Assembly: GCF_004912155.1 (NCBI RefSeq)
Contig: NZ_STGX01000021.1
Location: 48,356 to 112,355, forward strand
Length of the DNA: 64,000 nt
Origin: Glycomyces paridis
Lineage (GTDB): Bacteria; Actinomycetota; Actinomycetes; Mycobacteriales; Micromonosporaceae
Direction of reading: 5' to 3'
Shown: one piece after another, positions 45,457 through 55,271 of the stretch
Layout: every line of letters starts with the position of its first letter
How positions within the stretch are numbered: the stretch's first letter is position 1
Notes under the pieces: generated by a model
What the model was told of the DNA's origin: nothing
Databases searched by the model: none
What the model saw: only the letters and a program-made list of their open reading frames with translations
Program-made: the position numbers and the translations under genes

Positions 45457-47133
45457 TCAGCCCTGAGGCTCGAGGCGCTTGAAGATCTCGGCCGCGTCGA
45501 ACGCGGACCAGACCGCCGGGAAGGCGTAGAGGTCCTCGCCCGAGGGCCAGCCGGAGAACTCGGCGGTGTTCCAGATGCTCGTCGTGCCGCCGGTCAAGAC
45601 CGGCACGTACGGCATGTCCTCGATGATCGCGCCCTGGATCTTCTCGAAGTACTCCTGGCGGGCGGCCAGGTCGTCCAGCGGGAGGGTGGAGAGCTCGTCG
45701 ATCGCGGCGTCCACATCGGGGTTGTCGTAACGCGAGTAGTTGTTGCCGGCGCTCTCGCCGACCTCGGCGCCCGAGGCGGAGCTGTAGAAGTAGTTGTAGA
45801 GGTAGTACGGGTCGGGCGCGGGGCCCTGCCACAGCGAGTCCATCGCGAGCTGGAAGTTGCCGGAGACCTTCTTCTCGGTCCACTCGTTCCACGAGGACTG
45901 GGCGGCGACGAGCTCGATGCCCGCCTCCTTGGCCTGGGAGGCCATGGTGTCGATCGCGGTGATGTAGTCGGTCCAGCCGGTGACGACCTCGACGGTCAGC
46001 GAGAGGCGCTCGCCGTCCTTGGCGTAGATGCCGTCGTCGCCCAGGGCCCAGCCCGCGGACTCCAGGGACTCCTTGGCGTTGTCGGCCAGGGAGCGCTCGG
46101 GGGCGCTGAGCTCGGTCACCACGGGGGTGAGGTACTGGTCCTGGCTCGGGGTCAGGGTGAACGCCGGGGAGATCTCGTTGGCGGTCTCCATGAACGCGAG
46201 GTTGTTGAGCTGCTCGCGGTCGAGCGCGTAGTAGAGCGCGTGGCGCACGGCCGGGTCGGTCTGCGGACCCGTGCAGCCGAGGTCGGCGTTCGAGCAGGTG
46301 GCGAGGACCATCTGGTTCTGCCACTGGGTGAACGCCTCGTAGTTCGGGAAGTTCTTGTTCGTGTTCTGGATGTCCGGGATCGGGCCGGTCTGCCAGTCGA
46401 TGGTCCCCGCGGCGATGGCGTCGGCGCCGGCCTGGTTGCCCGAGAGGGAGATGAAGCGGACTTCCTTGACCTTCGGCTCGTCGCCCCAGTAGTCGGCGTT
46501 GGCCTCGATCGTGTAAGCCTGCGGCTTGAACTCCTTGAGCGTGAACGCGCCGGTGCCGATCGGCTCCTCGATGACGTCCTCGACCGGGTTGATGTCGGCC
46601 CACAGGTGCTCGGGGACGATCGGGGTGTTCATGAGGTCGGGGCCCTTGACGAACGTGGGCTCCTCGAACGAGAAGGTCACGTGGGTGTCGTCGACGGCCT
46701 CGACGGTGCCGTCGAAGCCGCCCGCGTTGATCGAGGGGGTCTCCTTGAGCATGTCGAAGGTGAAGACCACGTCCTCGGCGGTGAAGTCCTCGCCGTCGCT
46801 CCACTTGACGCCGTCGCGCAGGGTGACGGACAGGACGGTGCCGTCCTCGTTCCAGGCCTGCTCGGTGCCCAGCAGCGGGACCGGGTCGGAGACCTGGGCC
46901 TTGTTGTGGAAGAAGAGGGTCTCGTAGATCGTGCCCAGGCCGCCGATGCGCGAGGGCGAGAAGGGGTTGAAGTTGATCTGGTAGTCGCCGGCCTGTCCGG
47001 TGTAGACGACCAGCGTCGAGGCGTCGCCGCCTCCCGAGCCGGAGCCGGTGCAGGCGGTCAGCGTGAGGCCGAGCGCAGTCGCGCCGACGAGCGCTCCCAC
47101 GGCCCTGCGCCGAATTCCGTTGGTGGGTGACAT
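45457..47133 (-). CDS. ABC importer substrate-binding lipoprotein (family 5)
   Basis: 558 residues. A lipoprotein signal is visible: RRRAVGALVGATALGLTLTACTGSGSGG with Cys in an L-T-A-C lipobox, so the protein is anchored outside the cell membrane. The mature part is a family 5 (DppA/OppA) solute-binding fold, with TLRDGVKWSDGEDFTAEDVVFTFDML the family signature, DPAVRHALYYALDREQLNNLAF in the middle, and NPDVDAAIDELSTLPLDDLAARQEYFEKIQ near the end. Context points to an oligosaccharide ligand such as a manno- or galacto-oligomer. It leads the six-gene operon ending in GH42 and faces a ROK regulator. Confidence 0.93.
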   Translation of the reverse strand: MSPTNGIRRRAVGALVGATALGLTLTACTGSGSGGGDASTLVVYTGQAGDYQINFNPFSPSRIGGLGTIYETLFFHNKAQVSDPVPLLGTEQAWNEDGTVLSVTLRDGVKWSDGEDFTAEDVVFTFDMLKETPSINAGGFDGTVEAVDDTHVTFSFEEPTFVKGPDLMNTPIVPEHLWADINPVEDVIEEPIGTGAFTLKEFKPQAYTIEANADYWGDEPKVKEVRFISLSGNQAGADAIAAGTIDWQTGPIPDIQNTNKNFPNYEAFTQWQNQMVLATCSNADLGCTGPQTDPAVRHALYYALDREQLNNLAFMETANEISPAFTLTPSQDQYLTPVVTELSAPERSLADNAKESLESAGWALGDDGIYAKDGERLSLTVEVVTGWTDYITAIDTMASQAKEAGIELVAAQSSWNEWTEKKVSGNFQLAMDSLWQGPAPDPYYLYNYFYSSASGAEVGESAGNNYSRYDNPDVDAAIDELSTLPLDDLAARQEYFEKIQGAIIEDMPYVPVLTGGTTSIWNTAEFSGWPSGEDLYAFPAVWSAFDAAEIFKRLEPQG

Positions 47134-47210
47134 CTTCGTCCTTTCGAGTCCGGGGCTGCATCGCCCACGGAGCTGGAGGGGGGCGCCGACCCGCGGCGCA
47201 CGGACTATTA

Positions 47211-47229
47211 TTAACGCGTTAAATTTAAC
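47211..47229. promoter_or_regulatory. Overlapping palindromes, probable ROK operator
   Basis: TTAACGCGTTAA at 47211-47222 and GTTAAATTTAAC at 47218-47229 are both perfect 12-bp palindromes sharing five bases. They lie between the divergent importer operon and the ROK gene in a conspicuously AT-rich patch. Confidence 0.7.
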
Positions 47230-47273
47230 CTGTCAATAAGAAAATCCGATGAACTTTCAGAGGGGGTCGAAAC

Positions 47274-48545
47274 ATGGCGGACAACGGGACGGCCCGTGCC
47301 ACGACCGCCGTTCGCGTGCTCGACCTCCTGCGTGCGAGCGGTACGCTCAGTCGCGTCGAGCTCGCAGAACGTTCGGAGCTGACGCCCGCGACGATCACCA
47401 ACGCGGTGCGCCGGCTCATCGACGCCGGGCTGGTCCGGGAGGTCGGCCGCGACCCGCAGCAGGGCCGCGGGCAGCCCCGGCGGCTCCTCGAACTCGTCGC
47501 GAGTGCGTGGTATGCCGTCGGTATCCAGATTGACCGGACAACGACCACCATAGTCGTCCTCGACTTCGCCGGAACGCGGGTCGCCAGTGCGGGACTGCGG
47601 GGCTCGGGTGCTACCGGTCCGGAGCAGACGGTGCACGCCCTCGCCGAGCACCTCGGGGCGCTCCTGCGCCGCGCCGACGTGCCGCGCAGCCGGGTCCTGG
47701 GCGTGGGCCTGGTGACCCACGGGCCCCAGGACCGCGAGCGCGGGATGCTCCTGACGGCGCAGCCCGGTCCCGAGTGGATGGAGTACCCGCTCACCGGGAC
47801 ACTCGAGGGTCTGATCGGGCTGCCGGTGCTGCTGGAGAACGACGCCACGGCGGCGGCCTTCGGCGAGTGCTGGGCCGGCGGGCTCCCCACCGACACGTTC
47901 GGCCTGGTCTACATGGGATCGGGCATCGGCGGCGGCGTCGTGGTCGAGGGCGAGGTCTACCGCGGCCGGGCCTCGAACGCCGTCGAGATCGGGCACGTCG
48001 CGCTCAACGGCGGCGAGGCCCCGTGCGTGTGCGGCAACCGCGGCTGCGCCCAGGCCGAGGCCGGACCGGAGGCCGTGGTCGCCAAGGTCCTCGCCGACCC
48101 GGACCTGGCCGAGCGGCTCGGAGTGCGGGGCGCGCCGGACGGCACGCTCGCCGACTTCGAGCGGATCGCGCGCGCGTGGCGGGCGGGCGACCCCGAGGCG
48201 ACCGGGCTGCTGGAGCGCTCGGCGCGGTGGATCGGGCAGGCGGCGGTGGCGCTGGTGAACCTCTTCGACCTCGACACCGTGGTGCTGGCGGGTCCGGCGT
48301 TCGTCATCTCCGGACAGCTCTACCGTGAGCACGTCGCCGCCGAACTGGAGCGCAGCGCGCTGAGCCGGGTGCTGCGGCGCCCGAGCGTGCTCGTCTCATC
48401 CAATGTGGACATCGCTGCGGCCACCGGCGGCGCCCTGCACGTCCTGCGCACGCTGCCGATGTCCTCGCCCGGGAGGGGCCCGTGGGCCCCGGCGCGGGCG
48501 GCGGCCGAAGCGTGGCCGATCCCGAACACCGAAGGAGCAACGTGA
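47274..48545 (+). CDS. ROK family transcriptional regulator 1
   Basis: 423 residues. A MarR-like helix-turn-helix (VRVLDLLRASGTLSRVELAERSELTPATITNAVRRLIDAGLV, about 13-54) precedes the sugar-kinase-like ROK domain. The ROK features are LLENDATAAAFGE, GSGIGGGVVVEGEVYRGRASNAVEIGHVAL and the zinc motif C-V-C-G-N-R-G-C. The protein is likely a repressor that binds a mono- or oligosaccharide. It lies head-to-head with the importer operon across overlapping palindromes and its stop overlaps the following alpha-galactosidase start (GTGA). It therefore probably controls both units. Confidence 0.94.
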   Translation: MADNGTARATTAVRVLDLLRASGTLSRVELAERSELTPATITNAVRRLIDAGLVREVGRDPQQGRGQPRRLLELVASAWYAVGIQIDRTTTTIVVLDFAGTRVASAGLRGSGATGPEQTVHALAEHLGALLRRADVPRSRVLGVGLVTHGPQDRERGMLLTAQPGPEWMEYPLTGTLEGLIGLPVLLENDATAAAFGECWAGGLPTDTFGLVYMGSGIGGGVVVEGEVYRGRASNAVEIGHVALNGGEAPCVCGNRGCAQAEAGPEAVVAKVLADPDLAERLGVRGAPDGTLADFERIARAWRAGDPEATGLLERSARWIGQAAVALVNLFDLDTVVLAGPAFVISGQLYREHVAAELERSALSRVLRRPSVLVSSNVDIAAATGGALHVLRTLPMSSPGRGPWAPARAAAEAWPIPNTEGAT

Positions 48546-50674
48546 ACACCAGAACCTGGACGACGCTGCGGCGCGACGGCGTCGCCCTCATCCTCGCCCA
48601 CGAGTCGACCGGGCTTCCCGCCGTCCTCCACTGGGGACGCGACCTCGGCGGTCTCGACGAGGCCGACCTCGCCGCGTTCGAACGGGCCACCAGCCGCCAG
48701 ACCGCGCCGGGGACCCTCGACGCCGCCTGGCGCGTCCCGCTCGTGCCGCAGGAGTCCGACGGCTGGTCGGGCAGGCCGGGCCTGCTCGCCACCCGCGGCG
48801 GGCGGCCGGTGTACCCGCGCTGGACCACGGCCGTGGCCGAGGCCGACGAGTCCTCGGCGCGCTTCGAGGCGACCGACGCCGAAGCGGGACTCGTGCTGCG
48901 CCTCGACGTCTCGATCGGCGCGGGCGGGCTCGTGCTCCTCTCGCACGAACTGGCGAACACCGGCGCGGAGCTGGACGTGGCGTGGCTGGAGGCGACGCTG
49001 CCGGTGCCGCGCTCGGCCGACGCGCTCACCTCGTTCGCGGGCCGCTGGACCCGCGAGAAGTCGCCGTCGACGGGCGCGATGCCGCGCGGCACCAACGTCC
49101 GCGAGACGCGCCGCGGACGCGGCGGCCACGACGCCCCGTGGGTCACGCTGGCCTCCGAGGGCGCCCCGCGCGGGCGCGGCGGCGAGGTGTGGGCCGTGCA
49201 CCTGGGCTGGAGCGCCGACGTGCGCCACCGCACCGACCGCGGCCCCGAGCACCCGACCGTGCTGGGCGCCGGCGAGCTGCTGCGCCCCGGCGAGATCCGC
49301 CTCGCCTCGGGTGCGGCCTACCGGACCCCCACGGCGTACTTCGCGTGGTCGGACGCCGGGCTCGACGGCGTCGCCGACCGCTTCCACACGTGGATGCGGG
49401 CCCGCCCCCAGCACCCGCGCACCCCGCGCCCGCTCGTGCTCAACACCTGGGAGGCGGTGTACTTCGACCACGACTTCGACAAGATCGCCGCCCTCGCGCG
49501 CAAGGCCGCGGCCGTCGGCGTCGAGCGGTTCGTGCTCGACGACGGGTGGTTCCCCGCCCGCCGCTCCGACACCGCCGGGCTCGGCGACTGGACCGTCGAC
49601 CGCGAGGTGTGGCCCGAGGGCCTCGAACCGCTCGCCGACCTCGTCCACTCCCTGGGGATGCAGTTCGGGCTGTGGTTCGAGCCGGAGATGGTGAACCTCG
49701 ACTCCGACCTGGCGCGGGCCCACCCTGAATGGCTCCTCGCCAACCCCGCGTCCGTGCCCTCCCCCGAGGGTCTGTCGTTCCGGACCCAGTACGTGCTCGA
49801 CCTCGCGAACCCCGAGGCGTTCGAACACGTGCGGGGCCAGATGTCGGCACTCGTGGCGGCCCTGGGCATCGACTTCATCAAGTGGGACCACAACCGCGAC
49901 CTCGTCGAACCCGTCCACGAGGGGGCGCCGGGCACGCACCTCCAGACGCTCGCGGCCTACCGGCTCATCGAACGCCTCAAGGCCGACCACCCGGGCCTGG
50001 AGATCGAGTCGTGCTCCTCCGGCGGCGCCCGCACCGACCTGGGCATCCTCGCGCACACCGACCGCGTGTGGGCCTCGGACTCCAACGACCCGGTCGAGCG
50101 CCAGGAGATCCAGCGCTGGACCGAGCTGGTGCTCCCGCCCGAGCTCATCGGCGCGCACGTCGGCCCCTCCCCCGCGCACTCCTCGGGACGGGCCACGCCC
50201 CTGTCGTACCGGATCGCGACCTCGCTCCAGGGCTCGGCCGGATTCGAATGGGACATCCTGACCTGCGACGACGAGGAGACCGAGCGGATCACCGCGTTCG
50301 CCGCGCTCTACAAGGAGCTGCGGGGCCTGCTGCACGGCGGCCGGGTCGTCCACCCCGACGTGTCCGACCCCGCCCTGCGCGTGCGCGGCGTCGTCGCACC
50401 CGACCGCTCCGAAGCGGTGTTCACCTTCGCGACGGTCGCGTCCCTGGAGGACGCCCTGCCCGAACGGGTGCGCCTGGCCGGGCTCGACCCCGACCGGCGC
50501 TACGCCGTGCGGGTCCGCGAAGAGGCGGGCGAGGCGCGCTGGGGCTGGGTCTTCCCGGCCTGGCTCGGGGGCGAACCGGTGGTCCTGACCGGCCGCGCGC
50601 TCATGGAGGCCGGCCTCCAGCCGCCGACGCTTTGGCCGATCCAGGCGGTCGTGGTGCATTTGACCACTGCGTGA
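48542..50674 (+). CDS. Alpha-galactosidase, GH36 (RafA/MelA type)
   Basis: 710 residues, no signal peptide. The N-terminal domain is a beta-sandwich; the barrel begins [42 protein letters not shown]. The nucleophile Asp is in [18 protein letters not shown], and the acid/base pair in [21 protein letters not shown], both intact. [13 protein letters not shown] is the conserved substrate loop. It differs clearly from the other GH36 protein in this window (34.6-36.8 kb) and is the more canonical. GTG at 48542 has AAGGAG and is coupled to the ROK gene. Confidence 0.94.
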   Translation: MNTRTWTTLRRDGVALILAHESTGLPAVLHWGRDLGGLDEADLAAFERATSRQTAPGTLDAAWRVPLVPQESDGWSGRPGLLATRGGRPVYPRWTTAVAEADESSARFEATDAEAGLVLRLDVSIGAGGLVLLSHELANTGAELDVAWLEATLPVPRSADALTSFAGRWTREKSPSTGAMPRGTNVRETRRGRGGHDAPWVTLASEGAPRGRGGEVWAVHLGWSADVRHRTDRGPEHPTVLGAGELLRPGEIRLASGAAYRTPTAYFAWSDAGLDGVADRFHTWMRARPQHPRTPRPLVLNTWEAVYFDHDFDKIAALARKAAAVGVERFVLDDGWFPARRSDTAGLGDWTVDREVWPEGLEPLADLVHSLGMQFGLWFEPEMVNLDSDLARAHPEWLLANPASVPSPEGLSFRTQYVLDLANPEAFEHVRGQMSALVAALGIDFIKWDHNRDLVEPVHEGAPGTHLQTLAAYRLIERLKADHPGLEIESCSSGGARTDLGILAHTDRVWASDSNDPVERQEIQRWTELVLPPELIGAHVGPSPAHSSGRATPLSYRIATSLQGSAGFEWDILTCDDEETERITAFAALYKELRGLLHGGRVVHPDVSDPALRVRGVVAPDRSEAVFTFATVASLEDALPERVRLAGLDPDRRYAVRVREEAGEARWGWVFPAWLGGEPVVLTGRALMEAGLQPPTLWPIQAVVVHLTTA

Positions 50675-50770
50675 GCTGGGAGCGGAGGCGCGCTTGTGCC
50701 TCCGCTCTCACTTTTCGGCTGCATCGTTTCCAGAGACGTCCAGTATGGTGTTCGATATCGCCTGCCGTTC

Positions 50771-52012
50771 ATGGTGCCGTCACGCAAGGAGGCCGTGTTG
50801 CGATCGTTCGGTGCCGACACGCGCATGCCGACACTGGCCGTCGTCCTCGACCTCATCCGGGACCGCGGCGCGGTCAGCCGCGTCGAGCTCGCCGACGCCA
50901 CCGGGCTCACCCAGGCCACCATGACCCACGCCGTCCGCAAGCTCATGGCCCTCGGTCTCGTCCACGAGGTCGGCACCCTCCCCACCACCCGCGGCACCCC
51001 GCGGCGGCTCCTGGGCCTGCGCCCCGACGCCTGCCACATGGTCGGCGTCCAGTTCGACCTGTACTCCGCGGTCGGCGTCGTGGTCGACCTGGCCGGGAAT
51101 CTCGTGGCCGAGCGGAGCCTCCCGGCGCCCGGAGAGCGCGACCCCGACACGGTCGTCGCCGAGTTCGCCGAGCACGTCGGCGGGATGCTCGACGACGCCG
51201 GGCTCACCGCCGCGCAGGTCCTCGGCATCGGCCTCGCCACCTACGGCCCGCAGGACCGCGAGGCGGGCGTCCTCATCGTCCCGATGCCCACCCCCGAGTG
51301 GGCGGGCTACCCGCTCGCCGAGACCCTCGCCGCGGCCACCGGCCTGCCGGTGATCGTGGAGAACGACGCGACCGCCGCGGGCGTCGGCGTCCAGACCCTC
51401 GGCGGCTCGGCCTCCAGCTTCGCCGTGGTCTTCATGTCCGGCGGCATCGGCTCCGGCGTCATCCTCGACGGGCGCCCCTACCGCGGCGTCACCTCCAACG
51501 GCCTCGAACTCGGCCACATCTCCGTCGACGCCCTCGGCCCCGAATGCCACTGCGGCAACCGCGGCTGCCTCGACGGGTACGCCGGGCCCGGCGCCGTCGT
51601 CGCGAGCGCGCTCGCCGACCCCGAACTCTCGCGGCGCCTCGGGCTCGGCGCCGACCTGCTCACCGACTTCCTCGCGATCGGCCGCGCCACGGTCGCGGGC
51701 GACCCGGCCGCCGCCGCGCTCGTCGCCGCCTCCGCGCAGCGCCTCGCCGTCGCGACCGTGACGCTCGTGAACCTCTTCGACGTCGGACGGGTCGTCTTGG
51801 CGGGCAACGCGTTCGCCGACGTCGGGCCGGTCTACCGCGACGCCATCCAGGAGGTGCTCGACCGGTCGGTGTTCATGCGGGACGTGCACACCGTGCAGGC
51901 CGAGCTCGCCGGCGACGTCTCGCGGGCCGCCGCGGTCGGCGGCGCGGCCGTGGTGCTGCGCAACCTCCTCGAATCGCCGTACGCCGAACGGCGGACCGCC
52001 GCCGCGAAGTGA
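50771..52012 (+). CDS. ROK family transcriptional regulator 2
   Basis: About 413 residues from the ATG at 50771; a TTG at 50798, five bases after AAGGAGG, is a serious alternative that removes nine residues. The helix-turn-helix is [45 protein letters not shown]. The ROK domain has [46 protein letters not shown] and the zinc motif C-H-C-G-N-R-G-C. It is closely similar to ROK 1, which suggests duplication within the locus. It follows the GH36 gene and is followed by an alcohol dehydrogenase. Confidence 0.92.
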   Translation: MVPSRKEAVLRSFGADTRMPTLAVVLDLIRDRGAVSRVELADATGLTQATMTHAVRKLMALGLVHEVGTLPTTRGTPRRLLGLRPDACHMVGVQFDLYSAVGVVVDLAGNLVAERSLPAPGERDPDTVVAEFAEHVGGMLDDAGLTAAQVLGIGLATYGPQDREAGVLIVPMPTPEWAGYPLAETLAAATGLPVIVENDATAAGVGVQTLGGSASSFAVVFMSGGIGSGVILDGRPYRGVTSNGLELGHISVDALGPECHCGNRGCLDGYAGPGAVVASALADPELSRRLGLGADLLTDFLAIGRATVAGDPAAAALVAASAQRLAVATVTLVNLFDVGRVVLAGNAFADVGPVYRDAIQEVLDRSVFMRDVHTVQAELAGDVSRAAAVGGAAVVLRNLLESPYAERRTAAAK

Positions 52013-52116
52013 GCGCCGCGCCGACGGTTTTGCCGTCGGGGCCCTCATGGGCGACCATGGTGGTGCGCCGCGGACCGCGGGCGCCCCCCAGTGTCACCGA
52101 ACCTCATGGAGCAACA

Positions 52117-53163
52117 GTGCTGACCGTCAACGCCTACGCCGCCACGTCGGCGACCGAGCCGCTGGCCCCGACCACGATCGAGCGCCGCGACCTCGGGCCG
52201 CACGACGTGCTCATCGCCATCGCCTACGCGGGCATCTGCCACTCCGACATCCACACCGTGCGCTCAGAATGGGGCCCGGCCTCCTATCCGCTCGCGCCCG
52301 GCCACGAGATCGTCGGCGAGGTCGCCGGGATCGGCACGGCCGTCACCGGGCACGCGGTCGGCGACCGGGTCGGCGTCGGCTGCATGGTGAACTCCTGCCG
52401 CGAGTGCGAGCAGTGCCGCAAAGGGCAGGAGCAGTACTGCCTCAAGGGCATGATCGGGACCTACGACGCGGTCGACCTCGACGGCACCGTGACGCAGGGC
52501 GGGTACTCCACGCACATCGTCGTGAACGAGGACTTCGTGCTGCGCGTGCCCGAGGCGATCCCGTACGAGGCCGCCGCGCCGCTGCTGTGCGCGGGCATCA
52601 CCACGTACTCGCCGCTGCGCCACTGGGGCGCGGGTCCGGGCAAGCAGGTCGCGGTGGTCGGCCTCGGCGGGCTGGGCCACATGGCCGTCAAGCTCGCGCA
52701 CGCCATGGGCGCCGAGGTCACGGTCCTGTCCCAGTCGCTGAAGAAGCAGGACGACGGCCTGCGCATGGGCGCCGACCACTACTACGCGACGAGCGACCCG
52801 GCCACGTTCAAGACCCTCGCCGGGACCTTCGACCTCATCGTCAACACCGTGAGCGCCAAGGTGAACGTCAACGCGTACCTGCGGCTGCTCGCCGTGGACG
52901 GGGCGCTGGTGAACGTCGGCGCGCCCGCCGAGCCGCTCTCGGTGCACGCCTTCGGCCTCATCATGGGCCGGCGCACCTTCGCGGGCTCGAACATCGGCGG
53001 GATCAAGGAGACGCAGGAGATGCTCGACTTCTGCGCCGAGCACGGCATCGCCTCGGAGGTCGAGGTCATCGCGGCCGACAAGATCAACGACGCGTACGAA
53101 CGTGTCCTGGCCTCGGACGTGCGCTACCGCTTCGTCATCGACGCCGCGACCTTCAACGTGTAG
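52117..53163 (+). CDS. Zinc-dependent NAD(P) alcohol dehydrogenase (CAD/YahK-like)
   Basis: 348 residues. The catalytic zinc ligands are Cys in [12 protein letters not shown] and His in [16 protein letters not shown], with a further Cys in [17 protein letters not shown]. The structural zinc site is the four-cysteine run [15 protein letters not shown]. The cofactor loop is [24 protein letters not shown]. This is the cinnamyl-alcohol-dehydrogenase-like subgroup, usually NADPH-dependent with broad aldehyde substrates. GTG at 52117 has GGAG five bases ahead. Its link with sugar use is unclear; it stands 104 bases after the ROK 2 gene and ends at a strong bidirectional terminator. Confidence 0.93.
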   Translation: MLTVNAYAATSATEPLAPTTIERRDLGPHDVLIAIAYAGICHSDIHTVRSEWGPASYPLAPGHEIVGEVAGIGTAVTGHAVGDRVGVGCMVNSCRECEQCRKGQEQYCLKGMIGTYDAVDLDGTVTQGGYSTHIVVNEDFVLRVPEAIPYEAAAPLLCAGITTYSPLRHWGAGPGKQVAVVGLGGLGHMAVKLAHAMGAEVTVLSQSLKKQDDGLRMGADHYYATSDPATFKTLAGTFDLIVNTVSAKVNVNAYLRLLAVDGALVNVGAPAEPLSVHAFGLIMGRRTFAGSNIGGIKETQEMLDFCAEHGIASEVEVIAADKINDAYERVLASDVRYRFVIDAATFNV

Positions 53164-53172
53164 AGAAAGGTG

Positions 53173-53200
53173 AGCGGGCCCCGTTGCGACGGGGCCCGCT
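53173..53200. terminator. Bidirectional terminator
   Basis: AGCGGGCCCCG-ttgcga-CGGGGCCCGCT, a perfect 11-bp stem between the convergent alcohol dehydrogenase and GH2 genes. Confidence 0.85.
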
Positions 53201-53207
53201 TCTCAGT

Positions 53208-55268
53208 TCAGGCGAGGCCGGGGACGGGCGCGCCGGTGAACTCGCCGGGGCGCGCGCCGCGGCGGTTGGACGGCTCGACCTCGGCGGCGTCCAGGAAGGA
53301 CCGCGCGAGGACGGCGCCCTCGGCGTCCACGAGCCACAGCAGGAGCCGCGCGGGACCGCCCGGGGCCGGGACCTCGACGCGGACCGCGGGCGAGAGCCGG
53401 AACGGCTCGGCCTTCACGGGAGCGCCCGGCTCGGGCGGCACGGCGACCGCGTCGACCGGCGTCCCGGCGGGCGCCCAGGCGGCGCGGACGGTGCCCGAGA
53501 CGGCCTCGGGACCGTGGTGGGAGACGTGCGCGTCGACGGCGAACGGCGCGGTCGGCACCGTGACGTCGGCGCCGGCCGCGAGCGGCACGAGGTCGAGCAC
53601 GAGCACCGTGGCGGCGTTGACGTCCGAGGGCAGGCAGCCGCCGCGGTCCTTGGGCCGCCGGTCGGTGTCCAGGAGCCCGGCGGACTCGTGCTCGACGTCG
53701 GCGAACTCGGTGTACACGTACCCGGCGAAGCGGTCGTGGCGGCGCAGCTCCTGGGTCTCCCAGCGCAGGTGCCAGGCGCGCTCCAGGCTCGTGAAGCCCT
53801 CGCCGTACTCGGAGTTGACGATCGGCAGGCCGCGGCGCGGCACGTCGGGCGAGGCGTAGAAGGACTTGTCGACGGTGAAGTCCGGGCCCAGGCGCACCGC
53901 GAAGGCGTCCTGCTCCCCCGAGGCCAGGCGCGCCACGGCGGCCTTCCACTCGGCGAGGTCCGGTTCGTAGTAGTGCCAGTCGACCAGGTCGGTGCGCACG
54001 TGGGACCACCCGGAGTTCTCCACGATCGGGCGCGTGTCGTCGAGGGCCCGCAGCAGTTCGTAGGCGCGGACGGCGGCCGCGGCGCGCTCGGGGCTGCCGG
54101 GGAGGTCCCAGTCCAGGCCCCACTCCTCGTTGTACAGACCCCAGATCACGATGCCGGGGTGGTTGCCGTCGCGTTCGACCATCGCCGGGAGCTGCGCCTC
54201 GAACGCCTCGGCCGCCTCGGGCGAGAAGCGGCTCGGGCAGGCCGGCTCGGCCCACACGAGCATCCCGGTGCGGTCGGCCTCGTGGAGCCACAGGGGCTCT
54301 TCGAACTTGAGGTGCTTGCGCACGAGGTTGTAGCCGAGGCCGCGGGCCAGGTCGAGGTCGCGCAGGAGCGATTCGGCGTCGGGCGCGGTGAGGCCGGTGT
54401 CGGGCCAGTAGCCCTGGTCGAGGACGCCGCGCAGGTAGGTCCGCTCGCCGTTGAGGTACAGCTCCTCGCCGCGGGCCTCGAAGCGGCGCAGACCCGTGGC
54501 GGCGGTGACGAGGTCGTCGCCGGTGCGGACCTCGACGGCGTACAGGTGCGGGTCCTCGGGGGACCACAGGCGCGGCTCGGCGATCTCGATGCGGCCCTTC
54601 GCGGTGCCGTGGGCGTCGGCGGTCAGGGTCGCGGTCGCCCCGGCGACCGAGGCGGTGACGGCGTGGCCGGCGGGGGCGTCGCCGGCGAGGACCACCGTGA
54701 CGTCGATGCCGGTGAGGCTGTCGCCGCGCAGGGCCACCGAGCGGGCGTAGGTGCGCCCGCGGGCCTCCAGCCACACCGTCTGCCAGATGCCGGAGGTCGG
54801 CGTGAAGGAGACGCCGTCGTAGTCGTCGCGCGGGATCGACCGCTGCTTGCCGTGCGGGATCGCCCGCTTGTCGGCGGGCGCGGTCACCGCGACCTCCAGG
54901 ACGGCGGGCACGCCGGGACGCAGGTGGTCGGTGACGTCGAACTCGAAGGACTCGTAGCCGCCGGTGTGCTCGCCGACCGCCGCGCCGTCGATCGACACGA
55001 CCGCGCGGTGGTGCACGGCGCCGAAGGAGAGCACGATCCGCGACCCGTCCCAGTCGGCGGGCGCGGTGACGCCCCGCCGGTAGGTCCCCGATTCCAGCCA
55101 GGTCCGGTGCACCCCGGAGGCCGCGCTCTCCCAGGCGAACGGGACCGTGATCGGCCCGACGTAGCCGTCGGCCGCGAAGTCCCAGCGGCCGTTGAGGTTG
55201 CGCCAGCGCTCGGACCGGTCGCGGTCGGGCCTGGGGTATTCGGGGCGGGGGATCGGGTTCGGTGTCAT
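53208..55268 (-). CDS. GH2 glycosidase (beta-glucuronidase/beta-galactosidase-like)
   Basis: 686 residues, cytoplasmic. The N-terminal sugar-binding domain has LNGRWDFAADGYVGPITVPFAWES and VSIDGAAVGEHTGGYESFEFDVTDHL. An immunoglobulin-like domain and the barrel follow. The acid/base Glu is in GIVIWGLYNEEWGLDW and the nucleophile Glu in LPIVNSEYGEGFTSL. The overall size fits the short GH2 subgroup that includes beta-glucuronidases and some beta-galactosidases; which sugar it removes cannot be settled. It is the last gene of an operon with a CUT1-type importer, its start three bases from the permease stop. Confidence 0.88.
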   Translation of the reverse strand: MTPNPIPRPEYPRPDRDRSERWRNLNGRWDFAADGYVGPITVPFAWESAASGVHRTWLESGTYRRGVTAPADWDGSRIVLSFGAVHHRAVVSIDGAAVGEHTGGYESFEFDVTDHLRPGVPAVLEVAVTAPADKRAIPHGKQRSIPRDDYDGVSFTPTSGIWQTVWLEARGRTYARSVALRGDSLTGIDVTVVLAGDAPAGHAVTASVAGATATLTADAHGTAKGRIEIAEPRLWSPEDPHLYAVEVRTGDDLVTAATGLRRFEARGEELYLNGERTYLRGVLDQGYWPDTGLTAPDAESLLRDLDLARGLGYNLVRKHLKFEEPLWLHEADRTGMLVWAEPACPSRFSPEAAEAFEAQLPAMVERDGNHPGIVIWGLYNEEWGLDWDLPGSPERAAAAVRAYELLRALDDTRPIVENSGWSHVRTDLVDWHYYEPDLAEWKAAVARLASGEQDAFAVRLGPDFTVDKSFYASPDVPRRGLPIVNSEYGEGFTSLERAWHLRWETQELRRHDRFAGYVYTEFADVEHESAGLLDTDRRPKDRGGCLPSDVNAATVLVLDLVPLAAGADVTVPTAPFAVDAHVSHHGPEAVSGTVRAAWAPAGTPVDAVAVPPEPGAPVKAEPFRLSPAVRVEVPAPGGPARLLLWLVDAEGAVLARSFLDAAEVEPSNRRGARPGEFTGAPVPGLA

Positions 55269-55271
55269 GCG

